Below are positions 49,877-58,439 of a DNA stretch of 61,795 nucleotides, piece by piece. This DNA comes from Bacillota bacterium (GTDB lineage: Bacteria; Bacillota; Clostridia; Peptostreptococcales; Anaerovoracaceae), in assembly GCA_017417045.1 (NCBI GenBank), contig JAFPZZ010000038.1, positions 1-61,795 of the forward strand. Direction: 5' to 3'. The stretch's first letter is position 1; each line of letters opens with the position of its first letter. The position numbers were made by a program, and so were the translations under genes. A model generated the notes under the pieces. The model made no database searches and had not been told where the DNA came from. It was given only the letters and a program-made list of their open reading frames with translations.

Positions 49877-49971
49877 ATTTGCATAAAATACGCTTTATTT
49901 GCATACTATTGTTTTGAAACACAAATGTAATATAGAAAAGACTTGCGCCAAAAACAAAACAGTGGTAGATT
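49877..49971 (+). promoter_or_regulatory. Promoter region of the AbgB-like gene with a spaced direct repeat
   Basis: TTGCGC (49943-49948), a 17-bp spacer and TAGATT (49966-49971) form a plausible promoter. Upstream, ATTTGCATA occurs twice (49877-49885 and 49897-49905), 20 bp apart, that is two helical turns, as expected for a dimeric or cooperative activator site. The stretch 49693-49876 shows nothing else. Confidence 0.45.
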
Positions 49972-50031
49972 AGACAGCATATAACAAAGTCCCGAATAAT
50001 AATATTCAAAATAATTAGAGAGGTGTATTTT

Positions 50032-51390
50032 ATGCAGCAGATCATCATCGACAGCATCGACAAGAGTGCCGAAGATCTTTGCAAACTTGCAAAGGACATC
50101 TGGGACAACCCTGAGATGGGCTGGACCGAATTCAAGGCCGTTGAATGGACGGCGGCCGTTCTCGAGAAGTACGGTTTCAACGTCGAGGTAGGCGCTTACG
50201 GAATGCCGACCGCCATCAGGGCGACCTGGGGCGAGGGCAAGCCTGTAGTCGGCTACGCGGCCGAATATGACTGCCTGCCCGGACTTTCGCAGAAGGTATG
50301 CAGCCATCAGGAACCGGTCGTCGAAGGCGGCATCGGACACGGCTGCGGCCACAACCTTCTCGGCGTAGGCTGCCTCGGCGCCTGCATCGGCCTCAAGGCC
50401 GCGCTCGAGAAGAGCGGCAAGCCCGGCACCGTTATCTTCTACGGCTGCCCGGCAGAGGAGCAGATGACCGGCAAGGGCTTTATGGCGAAGGCCGGCGCGT
50501 TCTATGAATGCGATTTCACCTATGCCTGGCACCCCGGCACCAAGAGCAGGGACAGCTTCGGCCTCATGACCGGCGTCGAAGGCTTCTGGGTCAACTTCCA
50601 CGGCAAGACCGCTCACGCCGCCGGCGCTCCCCATCTCGGAAAGTCCGCGCTCGACGCCGCTCAGCTTATGAATATCGGCGTAGAGTTCATCAGAGAGCAT
50701 CTCACCGACGACGTCCGCATCCACTATATCTATACCGACGCCGGCAGGGCTCCGAACATCGTTCCGGACACCGCTTCCGTCAAGTATTTCGTAAGAGCCA
50801 TCGAGCCTGCGACCCTCAAGGACGCCAAGGCCAAGGTACTCGAGTGCGCCAGGGGCGCTTCGATCATGACCGGCACCACCTACGACGTCGTACGCATGGG
50901 CGGACTCTATCCGACCCTCCCCAACAGCGTGCTCGGACAGGCCGTACAGGACGCCAGGAAGATCGTGCCGCTCGAGGAGTACACCGAGGAAGAGCTCAAG
51001 TTCTGCGATGAGATCAACCAGACCGACCCGGCCTACAAGCCCGGCGAGACCAAACCCATCAGCTATGAGGACCAGACCCCGAACTACCAGAACGGCTTCG
51101 GCTCCACCGACTACGGCGACGTAGAGCACATCTGCCCGGGCTTCAACGTAAGCGAAGCTACCGCGGCTACGCTCAGCGGCGGACACAGCTGGAAGATCAC
51201 AGCCTGCTCCGGCTCCAGCGTAGGAATGAAGGGAATGATCCGCGCAGCCAAGCTTCTGGCTATTGCGTCCTACGATATCATGACCTCTCCCGAGAAGCTC
51301 CAGGCCGCAAAGGACGAGTTCAAGGAAAAGATGAACGGCGAAGTCTATGAATGCCCCGTAGACGAGACCGTCGCATGGCCGTATAAGTAA
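50032..51390 (+). CDS. M20 family amidohydrolase, AbgB-like
   Basis: 452 residues. The metal-binding GHGCGHNLLG motif (about residue 104) and PAEEQMTGKGFM Glu pair are those of aminoacylase/carboxypeptidase and p-aminobenzoyl-glutamate hydrolase (AbgB) enzymes. NFHGKTAHAAGAPHLGKSAL is the dimerisation-domain His motif. It probably cleaves an N-acyl or aromatic amide of an amino acid. The permease 105 bp downstream is likely its uptake partner. The start at 50032 follows AGAGAGGTGTATTTT. Confidence 0.9.
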   Translation: MQQIIIDSIDKSAEDLCKLAKDIWDNPEMGWTEFKAVEWTAAVLEKYGFNVEVGAYGMPTAIRATWGEGKPVVGYAAEYDCLPGLSQKVCSHQEPVVEGGIGHGCGHNLLGVGCLGACIGLKAALEKSGKPGTVIFYGCPAEEQMTGKGFMAKAGAFYECDFTYAWHPGTKSRDSFGLMTGVEGFWVNFHGKTAHAAGAPHLGKSALDAAQLMNIGVEFIREHLTDDVRIHYIYTDAGRAPNIVPDTASVKYFVRAIEPATLKDAKAKVLECARGASIMTGTTYDVVRMGGLYPTLPNSVLGQAVQDARKIVPLEEYTEEELKFCDEINQTDPAYKPGETKPISYEDQTPNYQNGFGSTDYGDVEHICPGFNVSEATAATLSGGHSWKITACSGSSVGMKGMIRAAKLLAIASYDIMTSPEKLQAAKDEFKEKMNGEVYECPVDETVAWPYK

Positions 51391-51422
51391 TAGATACGGA
51401 AAACTCTTAAATGCCACATGAG

Positions 51423-51474
51423 GCGGGCTTGCGGTCCGGTGCCCCTGCGGTACAGGCTGCAGCCCGCTTATAAT
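51423..51474 (+). promoter_or_regulatory. Hairpin followed by an AT-rich -10-like box
   Basis: GCGGGCT/AGCCCGC encloses 31 nt and is followed by TTATAATAAATAAT. It may be an attenuator between the hydrolase and permease genes, and TATAAT at 51469-51474 may start an extra transcript. Confidence 0.4.
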
Positions 51475-51495
51475 AAATAATAGGAGAAACTCATA

Positions 51496-52701
51496 ATGTC
51501 TTTGATCAATTCGTTCACGTTGATGGTTGGAATATACACCCTCGGCGTGCTCGTCAGCCGCTGGACCGGCGGACGTATCGGCTCCTCGCTGTTCACGCTC
51601 CCTATCATGATGATACTTTTCTGGACCGGCCTTCTCACCGTCCAGGACGTAAACAATTCATTCCTTCCCAACGTTTACAGCATCACGATGGCGCTGATCC
51701 TGGTAAGCCTCGGCACCACCTTTAACCTTCAGCTCCTCAAGAAGGAGTGGAGGCTCGTGCTCGTGTGCGTCTCCGCGCAGATAGGCTGCGGACTCATCAC
51801 GCTGACCGTCAGCCGCGCCATATTCGGAAGAGATCTTGCTTTCGCGTCCTTCCCGGTACTCTCCGGAGGACTGATCGCCACCACGCTCATGCAGGACGCA
51901 GCAATAGCCAAGGGTCTTCCCGAGCTCGCCGCGACTCTGCTGCTGGTAATGACCGTACAGGGCTGGATCTCGATGCCCGTCATCTCGAACTGCGTGCGCG
52001 CGGAATCCCTGAACCTTCTCAAGAACTTCGACGCCGAGGCCTGGAAGGCTTCTCACGGAGAGGTCAAGGCGGCCGCCGCTGAAGAGGAGAAGAAGGAAGT
52101 CAAGGAGCCCTGGGCCGACAGATTCTACAAGAAATACAACACCCCGTACATCCACATCTTCCTGTGCAGCATCTGGGGCTGCGTAGCCGCCGCCATAGCG
52201 AACTGGGCGTCCCCGCGCACCGGAGGCATCTTCGGAGCCGCCCTGGTAGGCATACTGCTCGGCATCTTCGCAAGGCAGACCGGGCTCATCACAAGGGATC
52301 CGCTGACTCAGGCCGGACTCATGCCCTTCTTCATGATGGCTATGATCATGAGCATGAGAAGGAGCCTCGCGAGCCTCAGCCCCGCTGGACTGCTCGCGGC
52401 CCTCGGTCCCATCGCCGGCGTAGTTCTCATCGGACTCATCGGACTGCTCGTACCCGGCATCCTCATAGGAAAGCTCTTCAAGCTGTCTCTCCCGATGTCG
52501 ATCGCGGTAGCCATCCAGGCGTACAGCGGCTACCCCGGAAACTTCCAGATCAGCTCCGAGACCATCGAGGCCATATCAAAGACCCCGGAGGAAGAAGCCT
52601 ATCTGAAGGAGACCGTGGTCCCGCAGATAGTAATCGGCGGCATCATATCCGTAAGCATACTCTCCGTGATCATCGGAGCGGTCTGCGCCGGAATGTTCTA
52701 A
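51496..52701 (+). CDS. Multi-pass membrane transporter, family not identified
   Basis: 401 residues with ten to twelve membrane segments in two halves, split by a charged cytoplasmic loop (AAAEEEKKEVKEPWADRFYKK, about 190-215). Inverted-repeat features such as LVSLGTTFNLQLLKK and SGGLIATTLMQDAAIAKGLPE resemble sodium-coupled carboxylate or glutamate carriers, but I cannot assign a family. Its position after the AbgB-like gene suggests uptake of that enzyme's substrate. AGGAGAAACTCATA precedes the start. Confidence 0.7.
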   Translation: MSLINSFTLMVGIYTLGVLVSRWTGGRIGSSLFTLPIMMILFWTGLLTVQDVNNSFLPNVYSITMALILVSLGTTFNLQLLKKEWRLVLVCVSAQIGCGLITLTVSRAIFGRDLAFASFPVLSGGLIATTLMQDAAIAKGLPELAATLLLVMTVQGWISMPVISNCVRAESLNLLKNFDAEAWKASHGEVKAAAAEEEKKEVKEPWADRFYKKYNTPYIHIFLCSIWGCVAAAIANWASPRTGGIFGAALVGILLGIFARQTGLITRDPLTQAGLMPFFMMAMIMSMRRSLASLSPAGLLAALGPIAGVVLIGLIGLLVPGILIGKLFKLSLPMSIAVAIQAYSGYPGNFQISSETIEAISKTPEEEAYLKETVVPQIVIGGIISVSILSVIIGAVCAGMF

Positions 52702-52746
52702 ATACAGCGATACTCCTTAATATAACGATAAACTCCACCCAACAGG

Positions 52747-52773
52747 CCCGGAAGCAAGTCTTCCGGGTCTTTT
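52747..52773 (+). terminator. Terminator after the permease gene
   Basis: An 8-bp stem (CCCGGAAG/CTTCCGGG), 5-nt loop, then TCTTTT. Confidence 0.85.
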
Positions 52774-52934
52774 GGTATTGAGAGGCGCGGCCGGGCGGCA
52801 GCGCGTGGTCTCACAGCGGGGCGGCCGTAAAACATCCGGGGATCTTTTTGCGAATGCTGCCGGCATACTGTCCAATCGGTCCTCCGCCTTCCCTGCGCCA
52901 CAAAAAATCCTATCCCCGCGGCGCCGCCCTGCAT

Positions 52935-52940
52935 TATAAT
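52935..52940 (+). promoter_or_regulatory. -10 box of the pxpABC operon
   Basis: Perfect TATAAT 49 bp before pxpA, no clear -35. Confidence 0.4.
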
Positions 52941-52988
52941 CGTATTGAAAGAGAAAACAGGTCCCGCCACAGGGAGAAAGGAAAAGCC

Positions 52989-53759
52989 ATGTACAAAGTC
53001 GATCTCAACAGCGACCTCGGAGAGAGCTTCGGAAACTACAAGCTGGGCTGTGACGAGGACGTAACGAAATACGTATCTTCGGTCAACGTGGCCTGCGGCT
53101 TCCACGCGGGCGATCCGTCCGTGATGCAGAGGACCGTCGAGCTCGCGAAGCAGAACGGCGCCGCTGTAGGCGCGCATCCGGGCTATCCAGATCTGCAGGG
53201 CTTTGGCCGAAGGAAGCTTGACTGCACCCCGGCAGAGCTCAAGGCCTATACCCTATACCAGCTGGGCGCCCTCGACGCCTTCTGCAGGGAGAACGGCCTG
53301 AAGCTTCAGCACGTAAAGCCGCACGGCGCGATGTACAATACCATAGCCGTAGACGAGGCGAGGGCCATAGCCGTGGCCGAGGCCATAGCCGAATACGACT
53401 CCGAGCTCATCTTCCTCGCCCTTGCCGGGAGCAAGATGGTCAGCGCCGCCGAAAAGGTAGGTATAAAGGCAGCGAGCGAGGTCTTCGCCGACAGGGCCTA
53501 CATGCCCGACGGGACCCTTACCCCACGCAGCATGCCCGGCTCGGTCATAAAGGACACGGACGAGGCCATAGCCCGCACGGTGCGCATGATAAAAGAAGGC
53601 GTCGTCACCGCGATCAGCGGCGAGGAGGTCCCCATCATGGCGCAGTCGGTCTGCGTCCACGGCGACAATCCCAAGGCCGTGGAGTTCGTAAGGACCATCA
53701 GGGAAAGGCTCGAGGCCGAAGGCATAAAGATCGCGCCCATCAGAGAGGTCATAGGCTAG
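52989..53759 (+). CDS. pxpA: 5-oxoprolinase subunit A (LamB/YcsF family)
   Basis: 256 residues. The start VDLNSDLGESFGNY, the VNVACGFHAGDP motif, GAHPGYPDLQGFGRR, VKPHGAMYN and the RAYMPDGTLTPR loop are hallmarks. With PxpB and PxpC it hydrolyses 5-oxoproline (pyroglutamate) to glutamate using ATP. The ATG at 52989 follows AGGGAGAAAGGAAAAGCC. First gene of pxpABC. Confidence 0.95.
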   Translation: MYKVDLNSDLGESFGNYKLGCDEDVTKYVSSVNVACGFHAGDPSVMQRTVELAKQNGAAVGAHPGYPDLQGFGRRKLDCTPAELKAYTLYQLGALDAFCRENGLKLQHVKPHGAMYNTIAVDEARAIAVAEAIAEYDSELIFLALAGSKMVSAAEKVGIKAASEVFADRAYMPDGTLTPRSMPGSVIKDTDEAIARTVRMIKEGVVTAISGEEVPIMAQSVCVHGDNPKAVEFVRTIRERLEAEGIKIAPIREVIG

Positions 53760-53806
53760 GACGGCCGGCTTACGCGCCGCAGATCCGGCGCCTTTGAGAG
53801 GTTGAT

Positions 53807-54640
53807 ATGACAGAAAAAAACGCAGCGGGAGTACGCTTTCTCCCGGCCGGAGACAGCGCTGTGAGCGTCGAATTCGGAAACGAGATAAGCGAGGAGATAA
53901 ACGCGAGGGTGGCGGCCCTTGATGAAGCCGCCGCAGCCGCCTGCATAGACGGTGTCCGCGAGACCGTGCCGACCTACAGGTCGCTCACGGTGCATTACGA
54001 TCCTGAAAAGATAAGCTTCGCAGAGCTCTGCGGAAGGCTTGGCGGCCTGATGGGAGAGCTCGGAGAGTCAAAGGACAGGCCGAAGAAGGTGCTCTGCCTT
54101 CCCGTGCTCTACGGGGGAGAAGAAGGCCCCGACATGGCGAACGTCTGCGGGCACAGCGGCTTGAGTGAAGAAGATGTCGTAAGGATACACAGCTCGGCCG
54201 ACTACCGCGTCTACATGCTGGGCTTCACTCCCGGCTTCCCATATCTTGGCGGTATGGATGAGCGCCTCGCTACACCGAGGCTCGCTTCGCCCCGCACGGT
54301 CATACCCGCGGGCTCGGTCGGTATAGCCGGGATACAGACCGGCGTCTACCCCGTGAATTCCCCGGGCGGCTGGCAGCTCATAGGGCGCACTCCCGTGAGG
54401 CTCTACGACGCCGGGCGCGAAAAGCCCATACTGCCCGAGGCGGGACAGTACATCAGGTTCGTCCCCGTGGACAGGGCCCGCTACGAGGAGATAGAAAGAG
54501 AAGTAGAAGAAGGCCGCTACGAGCCTATCTATGACGAGGCAGAAGACCACGGGCCGGGCAATGACACGGCAGAAAACAACGGGCCTGTCCATGATGCGGC
54601 TTCAGGCGGCCAGGCAGCTGGGAAGGAGGGCTCAAGATGA
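53807..54640 (+). CDS. pxpB: 5-oxoprolinase subunit B (KipI-like)
   Basis: 277 residues. The N-terminal domain (FLPAGDSAVSVEFGNEI) and the cyclophilin-like C-terminal domain (VYMLGFTPGFPYLGGMDERL, PAGSVGIAGIQTGVYPVNSP) match PxpB/KipI. It carries an unusual acidic tail of about 35 residues containing two in-frame 30-bp repeats (54536-54595; units EAEDHGPGND and TAENNGPVHD), absent from ordinary PxpB. The stop overlaps pxpC (ATGA). Confidence 0.93.
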   Translation: MTEKNAAGVRFLPAGDSAVSVEFGNEISEEINARVAALDEAAAAACIDGVRETVPTYRSLTVHYDPEKISFAELCGRLGGLMGELGESKDRPKKVLCLPVLYGGEEGPDMANVCGHSGLSEEDVVRIHSSADYRVYMLGFTPGFPYLGGMDERLATPRLASPRTVIPAGSVGIAGIQTGVYPVNSPGGWQLIGRTPVRLYDAGREKPILPEAGQYIRFVPVDRARYEEIEREVEEGRYEPIYDEAEDHGPGNDTAENNGPVHDAASGGQAAGKEGSR

Positions 54641-55596
54641 ATATCAAAGTGATCTCTCCCGGACCGCTCACGACCGTGCAGGACCTCGGAAGGTACGGAT
54701 ACCAGAGATACGGGGTGCCCGTCGCAGGAGTCTGCGACGCATATTCCGCCAGGCTCGCGAACATTATAGCCGGAAACAGTGAAGACGCCGCGGTGCTCGA
54801 ATGCACCATGGCAGGTCCCACGCTGCAGTTCGAGGGCGAGGGCCTTATAGCGGTCTGCGGCGCCGACATGGCTCCGGCGCTAAACGGAAAGCTCTTCGCA
54901 AACAGCGAGGCCGTGGAGGTAAGGAGCGGTGATACGCTCAGCTTCGGAGGGCTCAGGACAGGTCTCAGGGCATACATAGCCTTTTTCGGCGGGCTGAGCG
55001 TCCCGGAGGTCATGGGCAGCCGCTCGACCTATCTGAAGACCGCCATGGGCGGATACAAGGGCAGAAAACTCGCTGCCGGCGATACGCTCGGAACGATCTG
55101 GCAGCCCAGGCCCTGTCCTTCGGCCGAAGGACGCCGAGCCGACGTCTTCTTCGAGCCCAAGGAGGTCTACCAGATCAGGGTCGTCATGGGACCGCAGGAC
55201 GATATGTTCACGAGGGAGGGCATTGACTCCTTCTTCTATGGCACATACGTCGTGGGGCCGGCCTTCGACCGCATGGGCATGAGGCTCGAGGGGCCGGAGA
55301 TAAAATCCGCCGGCGGCAGCGACATCATCTCCGACGGTATAAGCATGGGCGCCGTGCAGGTGAGCTCGGGCATGCCCATCATCATGCTATCCGACAGGCA
55401 GACCACGGGCGGCTACGCGAAGATAGCCAACGTCATCAGCGTCGATCTGAAGATACTCGGCCAGTTCAAGGCCGGCGACAAGCTGCGCTTCTGCGCGGTC
55501 GACATGGCCAGGGCTCAGGACCTGCTGATACGTGAGAATCGCTCCCTGAGGGGACTCAAGCTCTGGCTCGACAACAGGCCCGGGCAGGAAAGGTAA
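54637..55596 (+). CDS. pxpC: 5-oxoprolinase subunit C (KipA-like, AHS2)
   Basis: 319 residues. VISPGPLTTVQDLGRYGYQ, GVPVAGVCDAYSARLAN, the AYIAFFGGLSVPEVMGSRST motif and SSGMPIIMLSDRQTTGGYAK are diagnostic of the PxpC/KipA family. It partners PxpB in ATP-dependent 5-oxoprolinase. Translationally coupled to pxpB. Confidence 0.94.
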   Translation: MNIKVISPGPLTTVQDLGRYGYQRYGVPVAGVCDAYSARLANIIAGNSEDAAVLECTMAGPTLQFEGEGLIAVCGADMAPALNGKLFANSEAVEVRSGDTLSFGGLRTGLRAYIAFFGGLSVPEVMGSRSTYLKTAMGGYKGRKLAAGDTLGTIWQPRPCPSAEGRRADVFFEPKEVYQIRVVMGPQDDMFTREGIDSFFYGTYVVGPAFDRMGMRLEGPEIKSAGGSDIISDGISMGAVQVSSGMPIIMLSDRQTTGGYAKIANVISVDLKILGQFKAGDKLRFCAVDMARAQDLLIRENRSLRGLKLWLDNRPGQER

Positions 55597-55617
55597 GCTT
55601 AGGGATCTTAAAAATAG

Positions 55618-55660
55618 ACCCCTTTCGAAAGAGATCGCTCTCTCGAAAGGGGTATTTCTT
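55618..55660. terminator. Bidirectional terminator between pxpC and the PuuD-like gene
   Basis: ACCCCTTTCGA pairs with TCGAAAGGGGT, extended by GAGA/TCTC inside. T-rich tracts lie on both sides (ATTTCTTTT on plus, CTATTTTTAA on minus). Confidence 0.85.
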
Positions 55661-55673
55661 TTGCTGCCAAGCG

Positions 55674-56381
55674 CTACTTTCTGCACTTGTCCACGAAATG
55701 CTTGAACAGCAGGCCCATATCCGGTCCCTCGGCCGTTACGCGTACTTCGCCCTGCATCCTTTCCGGATGGTACTGATAGGCCCAGATCGGAAGGAAGGTA
55801 TGCCTGAATGCCTCGACTATCCTGCCTTCCTCGGAGGTCGCGGTGATCTCGAGCCCGGGAGCGAGGTCCTTGACCGCCTGGTGGTGGTAGCTGTTTACGA
55901 GGAAGTTCCTGCCGAACAATTCGAAGAGCTCGCTGCCCTCCGCCGCTTCGATCTCGTGGATCGTGCCGTTGCCGTGCGTGAGCCCAAGCTGTGAGGGTAT
56001 ATCCTGATACAGCGTTCCCCCGAGCAGCACGTTGAGGGTCTGAAGGCCTCTGCAGACGCCCAGTATGGGCTTTTCAGCCAGCACAAAGGCTCTGCCCCAG
56101 GCGAATTCCATCTCGTCGCGCCAGAGGTCGAGCTTACCGCATTCAGGCAGGGTCTCCTCGCCATAGCGCGCGGGTTCGATGTCGACGCCGCCCGTCAGGA
56201 AGAGCCCGTCCGCGTATTCGCAGAGCTGGCTGACCGTATCGGGATCGCAGTCGCAGACGCTCAGGACTATAGCCCCCTGGGATTCGAGCGCCTCGGAATA
56301 ATTCTTGTTGTTGTAGAGCCTGATCTGGCCGAGATTGGCGGTCTCGCTTCCGCCTGTCATGAGTATCACCGGTCTTTTCAT
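55674..56381 (-). CDS. Gamma-glutamyl-gamma-aminobutyrate hydrolase family protein (PuuD-like)
   Basis: 235-residue class I glutamine amidotransferase-like hydrolase (peptidase C26). The catalytic Cys is in ILGVCRGLQ and the His/Glu pair in AYQYHPE. DGLFLTGGVDIEPARYG and GTLYQDIPSQL are typical. It cleaves gamma-glutamyl amides to give glutamate, which fits the adjacent pyroglutamate operon. The ATG at 56381 follows AAAGGAAGCAGCAC. Confidence 0.9.
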   Translation of the reverse strand: MKRPVILMTGGSETANLGQIRLYNNKNYSEALESQGAIVLSVCDCDPDTVSQLCEYADGLFLTGGVDIEPARYGEETLPECGKLDLWRDEMEFAWGRAFVLAEKPILGVCRGLQTLNVLLGGTLYQDIPSQLGLTHGNGTIHEIEAAEGSELFELFGRNFLVNSYHHQAVKDLAPGLEITATSEEGRIVEAFRHTFLPIWAYQYHPERMQGEVRVTAEGPDMGLLFKHFVDKCRK

Positions 56382-56553
56382 GTGCTGCTTCCTTTCTGCA
56401 GGATATCCCGCCGGGCTTGCGCAAGTTCTTTTTAAAATATAATATATGCGGTGAGGAAATATATCAACAGGACGTTTGCGGGCGGCCCGGATGCCCGATA
56501 GGCAGAATAAGCGGTCCGGATCTAAGGCCGGGCTGTCATCCGGAAGGAATACC

Positions 56554-57213
56554 ATGGGAAACAAAAAGTACGGCAACGACGACAGCCGCGAAAAGGGAAG
56601 GACCCTCAGCGAGGCAGAGCAGAGAAGGCTCGCCGCCTTTGAGGAGCTCTCCAAAGAGATGGAGGGAAAGGGCTACAGGCGCACAGAGCTAACGATCAGC
56701 ATAGTCAAGGCGAACGTGTTCGCGGTCGCGCTGCTGGTGCCGCTGTTTGCTATAGGCCTTTGGCTGTATTATGCAAAGAACGGGGGCTTTCACAATATCG
56801 GAGGCCCTGCTCTCTCCGCGGCGCTGCTGGGGGCTATAGTCATACTGGTCCCGCTGCACGAGCTCATACACGGTTTGAGCTGGGCGCTCTATACGGGAAA
56901 CGGCTTCAAGGATATCGAGTTCGGCTTTATGAAGCAGTATCTTACGCCCTACTGCACCTGCGCCGTCCCTCTCTCAAAGGGTCAGTACATTTTCGGCGCG
57001 CTGATGCCGCTGGTGCTTCTTGGGATCGTACCCATGATCGCGGGCATACTCCTAGACTCTTTCATAACCCTTATCATAGGGATAGTGATGGCGGATTCCG
57101 CCGCGGGCGACATCATGATAGTGTGGAACATACTCCGCTACAAAAGCAGCGCGGACGACATCGTATACATAGATCATCCGACGCAGGGCGGGGGAGTTAT
57201 ATTCGAGAGGTGA
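56554..57213 (+). CDS. DUF3267 membrane metalloprotease-like protein
   Basis: 219 residues with four to five membrane segments. HELIH (in VPLHELIHGLSWALY) is the HExxH zinc motif, and a late MADSAAGDIMIVWN Asp motif resembles site-2-protease-like folds. DUF3267 proteins are predicted membrane proteases with unknown targets. A charged 40-residue cytoplasmic N-terminus precedes the first helix. GGAAGGAATACC precedes the start. Confidence 0.82.
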   Translation: MGNKKYGNDDSREKGRTLSEAEQRRLAAFEELSKEMEGKGYRRTELTISIVKANVFAVALLVPLFAIGLWLYYAKNGGFHNIGGPALSAALLGAIVILVPLHELIHGLSWALYTGNGFKDIEFGFMKQYLTPYCTCAVPLSKGQYIFGALMPLVLLGIVPMIAGILLDSFITLIIGIVMADSAAGDIMIVWNILRYKSSADDIVYIDHPTQGGGVIFER

Positions 57214-57224
57214 GATCAGGAAGA

Positions 57225-57252
57225 CCCCGCGCTAGGCGCGGGGCCTGTTTTT
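57225..57252. terminator. Terminator between convergent genes
   Basis: An 8-bp stem CCCCGCGC/GCGCGGGG with a 3-nt loop, followed by CCTGTTTTTAT on the plus strand. It ends the DUF3267 transcript right before the ispE stop. Confidence 0.8.
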
Positions 57253-58309
57253 ATACTATGCTGCGCGCGGCGTTCAGCATGCCTGCGCTGAACTTTGTAT
57301 TTTTAAGTCTGCAGAGCCTCTCGGCGTCCGGGCCGCAGCCCTCTTCGAATACCGCGTATATGGTCGGCCCGCTTCCGGAGAGCTGTATCATGAGCGCGTC
57401 CGGGAAGGCTTCTCTCATGGCGTCTTCCGCTTCCGCTATCTCCGGGCATATGCTGAGAGCCGCCGGCCTGAGGCCGTTCCCGCAAAAACTGAGCGACCCG
57501 CTGAGAGAAGCCGCGCCGAGGTAGCCCTCGCAGCAGGCCCTTTCCGGCTTCGGAAGGCTGTCGAAGGCCGCGTAGACTTCCTTCGTGGATACCGGGCAGT
57601 CCGGAGTGTACAGCACGAGGTCCATGGGCCGGCTCTCTGCAGCTTCGAGCTCCGTGCCCCTGCCGCGCCCTATGGCGGAGGCAAGGCCGTTTTGCAGCAT
57701 GAAGGAGAAGGGCACGTCGGATCCCAGCTCAGCCGCCACTCGGCAAAGCCTTTCGAGCATCGATCTGTCTACGTGGAACCCGGAGGCTGAGGACGTCCCG
57801 TTCGCGCCATCCGAGATTCCATTCGCGCTATCCGGGGTCTCGCCCGCGCCATCTGAAGCGGCGGCCCTGTTTTCGGAGCTCCCGTCTCCCGCTTCCGGAA
57901 GCAGCCCCCAGAGTCTCGCAAGGCCCGTGATCACAGCAGCGCCGTCCGCGGAGCCTCCGGCCAGACCGGCCGCCACGGGGATGCGCTTTTCTATCTCTAT
58001 ATCTATCCTCTCGGTGACGTTCGAATGGAACTCGGCGTGCATGAGCACTGCCGCCTTATATGCGAGGTTGTCAGAGCCGCAGGAAAGCTCGCTGTCACCG
58101 CAGTCGAGCGTCAGCTCGAGGTCGCTTCCGTAGGCTCCCGCCTCCCCCATGGAGGCGCTTCCGAGCTCGTCCCAGAAGACCTTTACTTTGTCGGCCAGGC
58201 TGACGCCCTGCATGAGGGTCTCGACTTCGTGGAAGCCGTCGGCCCTTCTTTCCGACACGTTCAGTATGAGGTTTATCTTCGCGTAAGCGTTAATTTCCGT
58301 GGATCTCAT
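57251..58309 (-). CDS. ispE: 4-diphosphocytidyl-2-C-methyl-D-erythritol kinase
   Basis: 352 residues, about 60 longer than usual. GHMP kinase motifs: AYAKINLILNVSERRADGFHE at the start, PVAAGLAGGSADGAA (phosphate loop) and LSGSGPTIYAVF near the end. It phosphorylates CDP-ME in the non-mevalonate isoprenoid pathway. A low-complexity insert after GLLPEAGD contains three 7-residue repeats (SDGAGET, PDSANGI, SDGANGT). AAGGAGGGCCT precedes the start. Confidence 0.93.
   Translation of the reverse strand: MRSTEINAYAKINLILNVSERRADGFHEVETLMQGVSLADKVKVFWDELGSASMGEAGAYGSDLELTLDCGDSELSCGSDNLAYKAAVLMHAEFHSNVTERIDIEIEKRIPVAAGLAGGSADGAAVITGLARLWGLLPEAGDGSSENRAAASDGAGETPDSANGISDGANGTSSASGFHVDRSMLERLCRVAAELGSDVPFSFMLQNGLASAIGRGRGTELEAAESRPMDLVLYTPDCPVSTKEVYAAFDSLPKPERACCEGYLGAASLSGSLSFCGNGLRPAALSICPEIAEAEDAMREAFPDALMIQLSGSGPTIYAVFEEGCGPDAERLCRLKNTKFSAGMLNAARSIV
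57800..57862 (-). repeat. Three in-frame 21-bp repeats inside ispE
   Basis: Copies at 57800, 57821 and 57842 share the core CGCGCCATC/CGCGCTATC and keep the reading frame. Confidence 0.75.
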
Positions 58310-58398
58310 AGGCCCTCCTTGGGTCTGCAGACAGCGCGCTGGGCGCTTCCGTCTTCAGTAAATAATATCACAAGAAACTCACGCTGCCCTAAAGAATA

Positions 58399-58407
58399 TG
58401 ATACAAT
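58399..58407 (+). promoter_or_regulatory. Extended -10 promoter of the hslO operon
   Basis: TGATACAAT (TGn plus TACAAT), 32 bp before the hslO start. No -35 is evident. Confidence 0.5.
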
Positions 58408-58439
58408 AATGTGCATTGATATACATGGAGAACAAGGCG

